This document shows positions 1 to 23,336 of a stretch of 64,000 bases of DNA, one piece after another (within the stretch, counting starts at the first letter, position 1; every line of letters starts with the position of its first letter). The notes under the pieces were generated by a model that was given only the letters and a program-made list of their open reading frames with translations, was not told where the DNA came from and did not search any database. Made by a program: the position numbers and the translations under genes. The stretch is from the NCBI RefSeq assembly GCF_030265065.1, contig NC_080410.1:17063898-17127897 (forward strand). Reading direction: 5' to 3'. The DNA is from Corythoichthys intestinalis. Taxonomy: Eukaryota; Chordata; Actinopteri; Syngnathiformes; Syngnathidae.

Positions 1-788
1 ACTGGGAGAAAGTGTTATAGTCAGACGAAACCAAAATAGAACTTTTTGGTAGAAACACAGGTTCTCGTGTTTGGAGGAAAAAGAATACTGAATTGCACCA
101 TACCCACTGTGAAGCATGGGGGTGGAAACATCATGCTTTGGGGTTGTTTTTCTGCAAAGGGACCAGTGTGTGTAAAAGAAAGAATGAATGGGGCCATGTA
201 TCGAGAGATTTTGAGTGAAAATCTCCTTCCATCAGCAAGGGCATTGAAGATGAGACGTGGCTGGGCCTTTCAGCATGACTATGATCCCAAACACACAGCC
301 AGGGCAACAAAGGAGTGGCTTCGTAAGAAGCATTTTAAGGTCCTGGAGTGCCCTAGCCAGTCTCCAGATCTCAACCCCATCGAAAATCCATGGAGGGAGT
401 TGAAAGTCCGTGTTGCGCAACGACAGCCCCAAAACATCACTGCTCTGAGGAGATCTGCATGGAGGAATGGGCCAAAATACCAGCAACAGTGTGTGAAAAG
501 CTTGCGAAGAGTTACAGAAAACGTTTGGCCTCCGTATTGCCAACAAAGTGTACATAACAAAGTATTGAGATGAACTTTTGGTATTGACCAAATACTTATT
601 TTCCACCATGATTTGCAAATAAATTCTTTAAAAATCAAACAATGGGATTTTCTGTTTTTTTTTTTTTTCCACATTCTGTCTCTCATGGTTGAGGTTTACC
701 CATGTTGACAATTACAGGCCTCTTTAATATTTTCAAGTGGGAGAACTTGCACAATTAGTGGTTGTCTAAATACTTATTTGCCCCTCTG
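1..788 (+). mobile_element. Tc1/mariner element, 3' part, decayed transposase
   Basis: This is the 3' portion of a Tc1 element; the 5' end lies outside the window. The frame at 46-573 carries the transposase catalytic half: a [13 protein letters not shown] block, a DPKHT block, and SPDLNPIEN with the catalytic Glu. Upstream the WSDET region reads as a stop plus SDE, and the usual DND before PKHT is DYD, so the copy is inactive. The right end (ending CCCCTCTG, then TA at 789-790) matches the terminal inverted repeat of the antisense copy at 3033-4395, so both belong to one family. Confidence 0.9.
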
Positions 789-904
789 TAAACAGACATG
801 TTGAGGAATACAGTTTGTGAAATAACAGAGATGAGTGAGAGTCACCAATCTTCATGAGTTTGGGTGTTTTTCATAAAGATTTAGAACATTGGACTAATTT
901 CATT

Positions 905-1135
905 CAACTTCCAATCTGTTTATCCTCACAAGGGTTAAGGGGGTGCTGGAGCCTATCCCAGCTAACTAAGGGCAGTAGGTGGGGTACACCCCGAATCGGT
1001 TGCCAGCCTATTGCAGGGCACAAGGAGCCAAACAACCACTCACACAAACACTCATAGGGATAATTTGAAGTGTTCGATCATTTTACCGTGTGTTTTTGGG
1101 ATGTGGGAGGAAACTGGACTACCTGGAGAAAATCA
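905..1135 (+). repeat. Dispersed teleost repeat, copy 1
   Basis: The block contains GTGCTGGAGCCTATCCCAGC, GGGGTACACC, GGTTGCCAGCC and GGATGTGGGAGGAAACTGGA. The same series of blocks recurs at 25118-26250 and 36905-37245, so this is a dispersed family with at least three copies here. I recognise it as a common fish interspersed repeat but cannot assign its class. It lies in an intron of the MICAL-like gene. Confidence 0.75.
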
Positions 1136-1176
1136 AAATGACTGTGGAATTTGTGCCATATGTAACTTTTGAACAG

Positions 1177-2052
1177 ACAAAGACAAATCTGAGGAGGATA
1201 GAACAAGGGAGGAGGAGCTGCTACAGCAGATCAGCAAGCTCGTGGAGACCCGAGACTTTCTTGTCGATGACGTGGAGTTTGAGCGGCTCAGGTGAGGTTA
1301 TTCAATGATGGTGTACAGGTGAAACTTCTAAATCTTGTTTCTTGGTGGAAAGAGAGTCAGGCTTTGTTTCAAAGCCGGTTAAGTTTGTTATTCCTGGTTC
1401 TTTGCATTTCCCTGCTTCTTGAATATGTTTTCCCACCAATTTCCCATGACACTGTAGTAGTCATAACACAAGTAGTCCCCTGCTATTCACTTAATTACTT
1501 CTATAATTGCTTAGAAGAACTACGCATTTCATCGAATAGTTAGAAATTATATTTGGATGACTTAACAAACAAACTATAGATTTATAACTTTTAAATAAGG
1601 TGTTACCTCTGTACCTGATTCTGCTGCATTTTGTTGTCCTTTATGGTGACAAGAATTCTGATCTGTTCTTAATAGATCAGTTGTTTTTTTAACACTTCCT
1701 TCTATTGGTCTTTTTCCTTAGAAGGTTCAACAGTAGGACTTATATCAACTGTGTTTTTTCAGAGAAAGAGAAGAAGACAGAGAAATGGCAGCAGTCTTGC
1801 AGCCCAAATTCCAAACTACTTCGGGAACGAAAGGTGAGCGCTGCTATTTTAAAAGCGTCTGAAGAAAAAAATATCTCATATTGTACAATATGAAAAAGTA
1901 GTCATAACTAAGTCTGCTTCCCTTTCAAATCAGGTGCTTTGCAAGAACAGAAGGTGGTGTCCAAATCGCCACACACTTCAGCACCATTTATCACTAAAAC
2001 AGGAATAACGCTACTGAAAGACTGCTGCGGCTTCACATGCTCAATTATGTAA
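1177..2052 (+). CDS. micall1: MICAL-like protein, last three coding exons (probably micall1)
   Basis: These are the 3' coding exons 1177-1291, 1763-1833 and 1934-2052, with AG/GT borders in compatible phases and a TAA stop at 2050. The first two encode the end of a bMERB (DUF3585) Rab-binding domain: SEEDRTREEELLQQI, then LVETRDFLVDDVEFERLR joined to EREEDREM. MICAL-like proteins bind Rab8/13/35 and EHD proteins at recycling endosomes. The last exon reads to ...LLKDCCGFTCSIM, and CSIM fits a CaaX prenylation box. That tail differs from the basic end I remember for mammalian MICALL1. The calponin-homology, LIM and proline-rich parts lie upstream of the window. Nearness to gcat, as on human 22q13.1, favours MICALL1, but MICALL2 or an EHBP1-type bMERB protein (EHBP1 does carry a CaaX box) is not excluded. 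Confidence 0.7.
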
Positions 2053-2504
2053 CGCATCCTTGTGCCTGCTTACACCGCATTGTGTGCGCACCAGTATTTG
2101 CTGTTGCTTGCTAGACGTCTGTAATTTTACAGTGAGGGAAAGTGTTAGCAACGTCGCAAAAAAATTGAGACATTTGCTTCTCAGCATTGAAATTTTTCAA
2201 ATGTTGGTCAATCAAACACCTGTCGTGAGTTTTTTTTCTTCTTTCATCTCCTTCGTGGAGTAAATCCACTTGTGGGGTGGGGGGGGGTGGATATCAAAAG
2301 TGCTTTCAAAATTCACTGAGCGTCAACTTAGGTTCACTTGTAAAGGTTATAGGCCCACAAGACAAAAACTGTATGTCCTTAAAACCGTCAATGGCGCCCC
2401 AATGAGGAGGCCAGTGGTGGCCACGGCAACCCCTAAAAATTTACTAGCCACCCCATTGGCTAGTATAGTGCAGTATAGACATAAGATAATTAATAATAAC
2501 TAAA

Positions 2505-2880
2505 TGAGCCAAAATATGTCAGTAGACATTTCCTAAAAAGGACAGACAACACTTTTATCATGTGCATCTTAATGGAAATAATATGGTTTAAGAAATACAG
2601 AATTTGTTTTTTCCTACGAGTAATAGTGGAGAAAACCTAAATAAAAGCCAATATTTCCATGAAGTGGCCACCCGATATGTGGGTTTACCACTGCTGGTAC
2701 TATTTATCCAATCAAATGAGAGTATTCAAGATTGCCCGCCCTTCCTTGCAAAGTCAGTAATACCCATTGCCCCATGTAATTGTGTTCGTGTGTTCCAGTG
2801 TTTATGTGCGCTGGTATAACTGACATCACAAATTGGCCACCTGGGGGGGCTCTAAAACTCACTTGTCTTCTTCACCGATG
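2505..2880 (+). repeat. Dispersed repeat, family also at 44.3-44.7 kb and 58.7-59.0 kb
   Basis: Shared blocks are a GGACAGACAAC start, TATCATGTGCAT, TGGAAATAAT, AAAAGCCAATATTTCC, GAAGTGGCC and AAGATTGCC. The same blocks appear in reverse complement at 44330-44720 and 58735-58990. An AATAAA at 2640-2645 lies inside and could serve the MICAL-like gene, but it may simply be part of the repeat. No coding function is visible. Confidence 0.55.
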
Positions 2881-3032
2881 GGCGGTCGTAGTTCATTTGA
2901 ACTTTTTTTGTCCATTATCAGAGGTCTAAGAAAGTCTTGATTTCCTTACCTAAATACTTTAATAAGCCTTTCACATCAAGCTCATTTACACTAAGTGTTG
3001 TCTGTACCTTTAAGTTTTCTACTCACCAGTTA

Positions 3033-4395
3033 CAGTGGGGCAAATAAGTATTTAGTCAACCACTAATTGTTCAAGTTCTTTCACTTGAAAATATTAGAGA
3101 GGCCTGTAATTGTCAACATGGGTAAACCTCAACCATGAGAGACAGAATGTGGAAGAAAAAAAAAAACAGAAAATCACATTGTTTGGTTTTTAAAGAATTT
3201 ATTTGCAAATCGTGGTGGAAAATAAGTATTTGATTAATCCCAAAAGTTCATCTCAATACTTTGTTAGGTACCCGTTGTTGGCAATAACGGAGGCCAACAT
3301 GCAGATCTCCTCTAGAGGAGTGATGTTTTGGGGCTGTCGTTGGGCAACACGGACTTTCAACTCCCTCCTCAGATTTTCTATGGGGTTGAGATCTGGAGAC
3401 TGGCTAGGCCACTCCAGGACCTTGAAATGCTTCTTACGAAGCCACTCCTTTGTTGCCCTGGCGGTATGTTTGGGATCATTATCATGCTGAAAGACCCAGC
3501 CACGTCTCATCTTCAATGCCCTTGCTGATGGAAGGAGATTTTCACTCAAAATCTCTCGATACATGGCCCCATTCATTCTTTCCTTTACACAGATCAGTCG
3601 TCCTGGTCCCTTTGCAAAAAAAGAGCCCCAAAGCATGATGTTTCCACCCCCATGCTTCACAGTGGGTATGGTGCAATTCAGTATTCTTTATCCTCCAAAC
3701 ACGAGAACCTGTGTTTCTACCAAAAAGTTCTATTTCGGTTTCATCTGACCATAACACATTCTCCCAGTCCTCTTCTGGATCATCCAAATGTTCTCTACGT
3801 GTACTTTCTCAGCAGGGGGACACGTCTGGCAGTGCAGGATTTGAGTCCCTGGCGGCGCATTGTGTTACTGATAGTAGCCTTTGTTACTGTGGTCCCAGCT
3901 CTCTGTAGGTCATTTACTAGGTCCCCCTATGTGGTTCTGGGATTCAGTCTTCCCAGCCTGGTGCAGGTGTACAATTTTGTCTCCAGTGTCCTTCGACAGC
4001 TCTTTGGTCTTGGCCATAGTGGATTTGGAGTGTGACTGACTGAGGTAGTGGACAGGTGTCTTTTATACTGATAATGAGTTAAAACAGGTGCAATTAATAC
4101 AAGTAACGAGTGGAGCCTTGTTAGACCTCGATAGACCTCATTAGAAGAAGTTAGACCTCTTTGAAAGCCAGAAATCTCTCTTGTTTGTAGGTGACCAAAT
4201 ACTTATTTTCCACTCTAATTTGGAAATAAATTCTTTAAAAAATCAAACAATGTGATTTTCAGTTTTTTTTTTTTTCCACATTCTGTCTTTCATCGTTGAG
4301 GTTTACCCATGTTGACAATTATAGGCCTCTCTAATGTTTTCAAGTAGGAGAACTTACACAATTGGCGGTTGACTAGATACTTTTTTGCCCCACTA
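3033..4395 (-). mobile_element. Tc1/mariner element, near full length, antisense
   Basis: Inverted ends start CAGTGGGGCAAATAAGTA on the left and match in reverse at the right (ending GCCCCACTA), with TA on both sides (3031-3032 and 4396-4397). About 1.36 kb, normal for Tc1. Minus-strand frames at 3253-3660 and 3542-3787 encode pieces of a DDE transposase: DPEEDWENVLWSDET with the first catalytic Asp, [21 protein letters not shown] and SPDLNPIEN. These lie in different frames, so the copy is frameshifted. It is the same family as the element at 1-788, in the opposite direction. Confidence 0.93.
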
Positions 4396-6040
4396 TAACT
4401 ACAGCAGTAAAACGACATCCTGAAATTATGGCTTTTAGTTTTTGTATGCCATCCCAAGATTTTACTTCATTGATGGCGCTAGACATTCAATTCCATTCAA
4501 CTCTGAGGATTGGCTGTGGATGCTCATCTTTCAGCGCCATTGACGGTGCAAGACCATTTTAATTGGGAGGGGCGAATGAACAAAATGTAAAGTGTCCCCA
4601 TCTGACCACCCGTGTGGAAAATTTTTGGATCTGCCATTGACAAACGTATGCATGCATGCTAAAGTGATGTTGCATGAAAAGATTGCTTATCTTTGAGCAT
4701 TTACATTGATATTTTCCAAACTCTCAAGGAGACTAGTTAAAGTAAAATAGTAACATGAGAGCAGTTTGGCAGTATGATTACCATCACTGATATGACTCGG
4801 ACTATTTTTTTCCCCCAATTGTTCATATTATGTATTAAAAAAAGAGTGGGGCTTTCAGAAAGTACAGAGTTCATTAAATCAAACCGTTTTCTTGTTTTAA
4901 CTAAAGTTTGTATTCAATGACTTGGTTTTCAGAAATATGAATGTTTTGGTTCTTTCACCACGACCCTGTGATTATGCCACAGCGTTTGAGGATTATTAGT
5001 GTTCACTCTGGTGAGAAGATGTTCTCCCTTGTCAGCTGCATTCTCATGCCCCCACACCTCAGTGCGGACACACACTCTGCAGTCATAGATGACTCATAGT
5101 AGGTGGGCTTAAAGTAGCATCACCCCCAGGTCTCCTAGTTCAAATGAAATCACCTTAACAGTGTCATCGTGAAAAAAAAAAAATCCTAAATGCGGCAAGC
5201 TGAATGTGAAATCAATTGGTAAGCAATCCCTTCCCATTATGCTGTGACGGATATAAAAACACTGCATCATTGTTCACATGGCAACTAACATATTTACCAT
5301 GGACTGCGCAGTGCACCAATGTTTTTTTTCTCCCATCCTCTTTCTTGTAGTTATCTGACTCCTTAGCAGACGGAGGAAGACTGTCACACGTGGTTGCATG
5401 TGAACAGACCCCAGCACAGGCAACAGTCCCCTCTGAATTTAATCTGAAGACTAATTAGACGACTACATAGTGTGAATAGATAGATACGCCAACCCTCTCT
5501 AATTGGGTCTTAGTGGAAAAGCGGCCTGCCTCACTGTGTCGGCTGACACATAAAAGAGTCCCTAGAAACGTGTCATCAGCCATCACCAATTAAGTAGTTT
5601 TCCTTGACAGCTTTGACTGTATTTCAGTAGTGTGATCTATAGTTTGTATCTTGAAGAAGACAAATCATATTATGATACAAAATCCAGATCTCCAACTGCT
5701 AAATTTTTCATAAATTGGGATTTAGCTGAGGTCTGCAAAAACGTACTTTATCCTTGTTTTGTGGAAGGAAATCATTGTTCGACTGGCCAAATAGGAAATC
5801 CTTTTACTAATTTTTGTAATTTTAATATGGTTGAGATTTTCTGTTTGAGAAATGTGAAAATGATTTTGGCATCTATAATGACAACAGAATGCCAACATTA
5901 TTGAAATGTAGTTTAATGTGCTAACAATTATCGTCATTGTTTTTTGTGAAGAATTATATAAACCTGATGATTGCATGATTGCTTTAATGACAGGGTGGTC
6001 AGGGATGCATGTGTGTCTGTGTAGGGGTGTGCATGTGTGT
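4396..6040. other. Intergenic stretch, no gene recognised
   Basis: AT-rich DNA with short open frames only (for example 5632-5904) that show no domain or codon signal. A weak copy of the palindromic GGCGCTAGAC / TGGGAGGG repeat lies at about 4470-4570. A GT-rich run lies at about 6010-6045. Nothing else is recognised. Confidence 0.6.
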
Positions 6041-6049
6041 GTGTACGTA

Positions 6050-6240
6050 TCCGCCATAAGCAGATTTTATGGGGGCGGGGGGGCAGCCTCCCCCCGGTGG
6101 CCGAAAAGTGAAAGCATGAAATTGACTTTCCTATATATATAAAAGTTGTAAAGCAATAAAACTGCAACAAAAATGAATTATATGAACAAAAAAATATATT
6201 TTCATAATGGGTCAAAATTATTTATCGAACAGATCACGTG
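6050..6240 (+). repeat. Dispersed repeat shared with 63.25 kb
   Basis: The segment with GGTGGCCGAAAAGTG, TTGACTTTCCTAT and ATAAAAGTTGTAAAGCAATA is nearly identical to 63250-63362. Two copies 57 kb apart make it a dispersed repeat. No inverted ends or target duplication could be fixed. Confidence 0.6.
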
Positions 6241-6324
6241 ACTAGCACCTTAGACGGTCATTTGCTTTGCATATAATTAAAAAAAAAAAAGAAAATCAGG
6301 GGAGGGCAATTTTATTTTTCAAAT

Positions 6325-6850
6325 GATTTTTTTTTTTTTTTGATTGAAGCAACTTTTTTGGGATTGAATGATTTAGACACAAATGTCCTACCCATAATAT
6401 GGCCCAAACACAAAAAGGATTGCTTCAATCAAATAAAACTTTTTCAATGAAAAATTAAGTGTTCAAATGCTAATATTTCAATCTCAAATATTTTTTCGCA
6501 TTCAAAAACATTTTCTATCATTGAAATTTTTCTTTTTTTGATTGAAGTGATTTTTCTTTTTGAAAAATATAGTTTTTGAAGCAACTTATTTTTTGATTGA
6601 ATAATAAAGACAAAAACGCCCTAGCCAAAATGTGGCTCAAAAACAAATCAACATTACTTCAATCAAAAAAGTTGCTTCAATCCCAAAAAAATTCAAAGAA
6701 AAATAGCTTTCACATGCATTTTTTTTAGTTTCAATTTTTGCATTCACATTTTTTTAATTGAAAATATATATTTTGATTGAAGCACTTTTTTTATTGAAGC
6801 AACTTTTTTTTTGATTGAATAATAGATACACAAAACTACCTCCATATGGC
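6325..6850. repeat. Tandem, partly palindromic repeat array, about three units
   Basis: The block TTGATTGAAGCAACTT...TTGATTGAATAATAGACAC...ATATGGC occurs about three times, with reverse complements (TTGCTTCAATC) between. Adjacent units could pair as long hairpins. Flanking A and T runs are present. It looks like a short satellite or the inside of a foldback element, and no coding frame is visible. Confidence 0.6.
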
Positions 6851-7206
6851 TCGGCCCAGTGGATACAATTTTTGGTAACTACATTGGCACGACACCAGCG
6901 GACGTAACATATTCAATGGTTGACGATCTTGGCGAAAAGTATTGCCTAAGCAGTCTGATTTAAAGAATTCCCCTCAAGAATGATGGGAAACAAAAAGTGC
7001 TCATTGTCAACTTATTAATATTCTTGTAAGTTAATTTTATTCCTGACACTGCGTTTTGGGGTCATCAACATGTTGTGCCCCCCCTGCCTCAAAAGTCAAA
7101 CTCCGCTTATGGTATCCGCACAGAATCCTGACAATGGAAGTACGAGTGTGTAATTGCGCCAAATCTTTATTTTCCAGCCATTTACAACTGTTTCAGTCAC
7201 AGCCTA

Positions 7207-8122
7207 TAGGCCTGTGCCGGTATGATATTCTGATGGTATGATAACCTCAAACCAAAATATCACGTTTCACTGTATCGCGGTATTGCAATTACAATGCTAA
7301 AATGTGTTACTTTGAGATATCTGGGTTTAAAAAAAAAAAAAATTCCATTGAACAAGATTTTTATTTTTCAAAACATTATCAAATTGTAACATAAGTAAAA
7401 TGTTAAATTTAAATAAATGAAAAAAATAATCATCTAAATAAAATTAAAACATATGCTGTTCTTTAGGTGAGCCTAAACCCACCCAACCCAACATTATTAC
7501 CATCACAATAAAAATAATTGAAATATTTTCTGTAAAGAGCACGTGTATATGACTTGTATCATGTTTACATTATAAACACACTCTCTTTCTCAATACAGAC
7601 AGTTGCCAGAGAGAAGAACACCGCGTGTTTTACCACCGCTAGACACACTAACCACGCTGGAGTTGTCTCTCGTAGCTGGTGGGAAACATTCATGACAGTG
7701 TTTACTAACCTTTAACCTTTTGTATAAATGTGAAATCATATTGGATGTATTGCCTCCTCGGCAGCCACCCTCCGCAAACATGTTTTACATGTCCCTCCTC
7801 TTCTAAGCCGCGGCCGTCTGTAACTTTTCTGTAGCCGAAGTATTCCCATACTAGCGATTTTGTTTTCTTTGATGGGGGAAAAAAGTTCAGTTTCACCTCC
7901 TCCAGCCATTTTGTAGGATAGCTGACTCACTGACACTGAGCAACAACCAGTGGGGGAGGGTCGACCCTTGCAGCTGCAAGCGAGGGATTTCTCCATACAT
8001 TTTTGGGACATAAAAAATAGTTAATACCTTAGAGACAGTATGACAGAAATTTTTTGCGGTTTTGAGATCTTGACATTTTCATACCACAGTATACCTTGAA
8101 ACGGGTATTCGGAACATGTCTA
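7207..8122. mobile_element. Non-autonomous hAT-like element
   Basis: The left end TAGGCCTGTGCCGGTATGAT matches, in reverse, the right end (reverse complement TAGACATGTTCCGAATACCC). GTCACAG occurs beside each end (7196-7202 on the left, directly at 8123 on the right), close to the 8-bp duplication of hAT elements. The inside has no transposase. Copies with this kind of end are common in fish. Confidence 0.6.
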
Positions 8123-9035
8123 GTCACAGAGTTTAGTTTTTACCTACATTTTGGGCGAATTCGAGTCTGAATCTATTCAGTTACTCTTATGGTCCCAACG
8201 GCAGCATTTGTCTGTGATATTAATCATAATCTGGATCAAAAACAACAAAGTGCTTCCTCTGTGTCTTGTGAATGTTTAAACATAAATCAAAGATCATTTG
8301 CGCTACTATGTGGAACGTCAGGCGGCACAGATTCGCAGAAGTGCTCAATGCAATCAAAGCTGCTTGCGTGACCAGATTAACATGTTTGGTGAAGCTGTCT
8401 ATCAACTCCATGAGCTCGATTATTCTACAAAAGTGAATGAATAAATAAAAGCTTGATTTGGTTGGAAAGTCAGGTCCATGGATGGAAATTATGAGTGGAT
8501 AATGGGCTAGTACTGCAGTGTTTGTTTTATTTGAATGAAATATGAAAATAACCTCATTTCATCAAAAAAGAAAAAGTTAACGTGTAGAAATTAAAAGTTT
8601 GTATATATGATTTAATCTTTTTAAGAGACCAGTTGTAATGGGACTTATTTACAATAATGAATCAAACTTTCCCTTGGTATTCCTTGGCACCAAACCATTT
8701 GCAGTCTTCCTCATACTTGGTACTCATTTGGATTCAGGTCAGGTTAATTACTTGGCCATTGCACAACTTCTTCCACTTCCTTGGCTTTGTTATGAAGTGC
8801 CATCTAATCAGATGTGAAGCACTGGATGTAAGAAGGATTGTTCAAAACACTTCGAAATGAATTTTGTTCTTTTTGTCAATTTTGCTCCATAAAAAAGGGT
8901 TTTTAAATGAAAGTTTTTTTATGTTGTCTCCACTACATTAGGGTCACTTGCACAGTTATAAACTGGGATCCAATACAATGCAAAAGTATCCTATGAATGT
9001 AATGTAATTGTAGCCTATACCCCAATAATAATGTT
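8123..9035. other. Intergenic stretch, nothing recognised
   Basis: No conserved exon, RNA or clear repeat was found. Open frames (8189-8371 plus, 8220-8411 minus, 8657-8860 plus) are short and unsupported. This may include 3' flank of the minus-strand gene at 9077-9364. Confidence 0.5.
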
Positions 9036-9076
9036 TTTATTGACACTGTCAGAAAATTTGTTTTGTGATATTTGTA

Positions 9077-9364
9077 CTATACTTTAGCACCTTGTTTTGT
9101 TAACATGGTTCTCTTCTTGCTATTTTTTAAAGGGAAAAGTCCGTTTTCACTGGAATATTTAGGTGTGGATTCAAAGTCAATATTGTTTTTTAGGCTTGGT
9201 GTGCAAGATGGCTCGGTTTGTACAGTTAGGTTTTTCCTCTCAGGCTGAGATGAATTTCTCGCAAGTTCTTGCGAGTTAACTCTGTGGTTCTCATGTCCAA
9301 TTTTAAACATTTTAGACCAAATCCAGTAACCTATAGAAATAAACATCGACAGGGCATACAGCAT
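9077..9364 (-). CDS. Small predicted single-pass membrane protein, head to head with tom1
   Basis: From the ATG at 9364 the minus strand encodes 95 aa. The start MLYALSMFISIGYWIWSKMF is a plausible membrane helix, followed by a polar Ser/Asn/Lys-rich tail ending KKRTMLTKQGAKV. The frame stays open upstream to 9451 (WLRPNENKYHLLPWRQVKAY before the Met) and then meets TAG at 9452-9454, so the true start could be in another exon or at this ATG. An AATAAA on the minus strand (plus 9036-9041) lies about 36 bases past the stop, as expected of a short mRNA. The frame faces away from tom1, whose ATG is about 280 bp away, suggesting a shared promoter. I do not recognise the family. Confidence 0.4.
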   Translation of the reverse strand: MLYALSMFISIGYWIWSKMFKIGHENHRVNSQELARNSSQPERKNLTVQTEPSCTPSLKNNIDFESTPKYSSENGLFPLKNSKKRTMLTKQGAKV

Positions 9365-9454
9365 ATATGCCTTCACTTGTCTCCATGGTAGCAGATGATA
9401 TTTGTTCTCATTGGGCCTCAACCAGACGATGCTTGTATAAATGAGGACTGCCTA

Positions 9455-9641
9455 CAAGTGGCGCACTTTTACCAACGCATCTGGGTAATATTTCGATGAC
9501 GCTATCGCTTTAATTCGTGACGCAGCTTCAACTAGTGGCCTGGCCCACTTTTTGCAGCTAAAGCAGGCGGGGTGCTGCAGCAGCGAGCTCGGCCGCTCGC
9601 CCGGTTCGTCGGTGCTCTGCTGAGTATTTACCGCGTCCACA
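9455..9641. promoter_or_regulatory. Probable tom1 promoter, possibly bidirectional
   Basis: A GC-rich, CpG-containing block between the minus-strand frame and the tom1 ATG. It stands out from the AT-rich surroundings and includes GTGACGCAG and AGCTCGGCCGCTCGCCCGG. There is no obvious TATA box. It must hold the tom1 5'UTR and promoter. The divergent arrangement is inferred from the minus-strand frame. Confidence 0.45.
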
Positions 9642-22345
<12,704 letters not shown>

Positions 22346-23336
22346 GCTGCAATTCAGCCTGCCACTCGCAAGTCGAAAAAAGTCCCTCTGGCATAAGGGA
22401 CAGATGGAGATGTATTTTGGCATCATGTATCGAAGGCAAATGAAGGACTGCAGCCCATATTTACTTATTGTATATCCTGCTTTTGCTTTGCTGGGGTTTT
22501 AATGAGTGGATGAGGAGCAGAGGATTTTACTTGATGTAATTAATTTTGGTTGTAATGCAAACATTTGCACAATTTGTATGATTACATTCCTACTGTTGAA
22601 GGAAACGTGGGATATTGTTACTTAAACAATTTTTGCAACATAGATAACTATATTGCTATGAATATTTGTGGCTTATAATGAGTTACAGATAACACCTCAG
22701 TCAACGTAGCAAACACTGTTAAATTATGTGAACATAAATGTCAGAAATTCCTGATATGAAAAGTTGAGGCATTTTCCATGTTAATATTTGAAACAGGATG
22801 TAAAGGAAACATAATTTAGTTGTTTGTTGTTGTTTTTTTTACCACCATAATATTTCTTTGTCAAGTTTAAATGCAGAGTGCAATTAAATGATTTACCAAA
22901 CTACCAAGCACCTTTTTTTTTAATGTAATCTCTCACTCTCACAAATTTTAGTGTGCTAGAAATGAAAAGTATTCTATTTTGGATGGGCTGTGCGATAAAT
23001 CAGTTTCATGAATTATTATATTGAATGAGTTTTTTGTTTGTTGTTTTGTTGGTTTTGCCAAAAAGGAAACCTCACAACTAGTTATGGAATACATTATTTC
23101 ATGAGAATGAGATTATTTCTTTGTGAAGTTATTACTTTGGGGGATAACATCACGAAATGGCGGTAGCACTTTATTTATATTACGTTTGTTCATGTCTATG
23201 GTTTGTTCAACATTTAAAATATATTTTTAAGTCTTTACAGGGCAAGAGACTATTTTTAGTAATTTAAAAAACTTAATCCCATAAAAACCTGCCGTCCATA
23301 TACGTACATGGATGGGCATCACATTTTGGGTCATGT
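22346..23336 (+). other. tom1 3' UTR and flank
   Basis: AT-rich sequence after the tom1 stop. A variant poly(A) signal ATTAAA lies at 22883-22888; no AATAAA was found before the next transposon. From 22330 to 22399 a +1 frame encodes SRKKSLWHKGQMEMYFGIM, which resembles the lost TOM1 C-terminus. Confidence 0.55.

Noticed and set aside
5722-6057. Minus-strand frame rich in His/Thr (THTCTPLHRH)
   Set aside because: Translation of a GT/CA-rich microsatellite region, not a gene.
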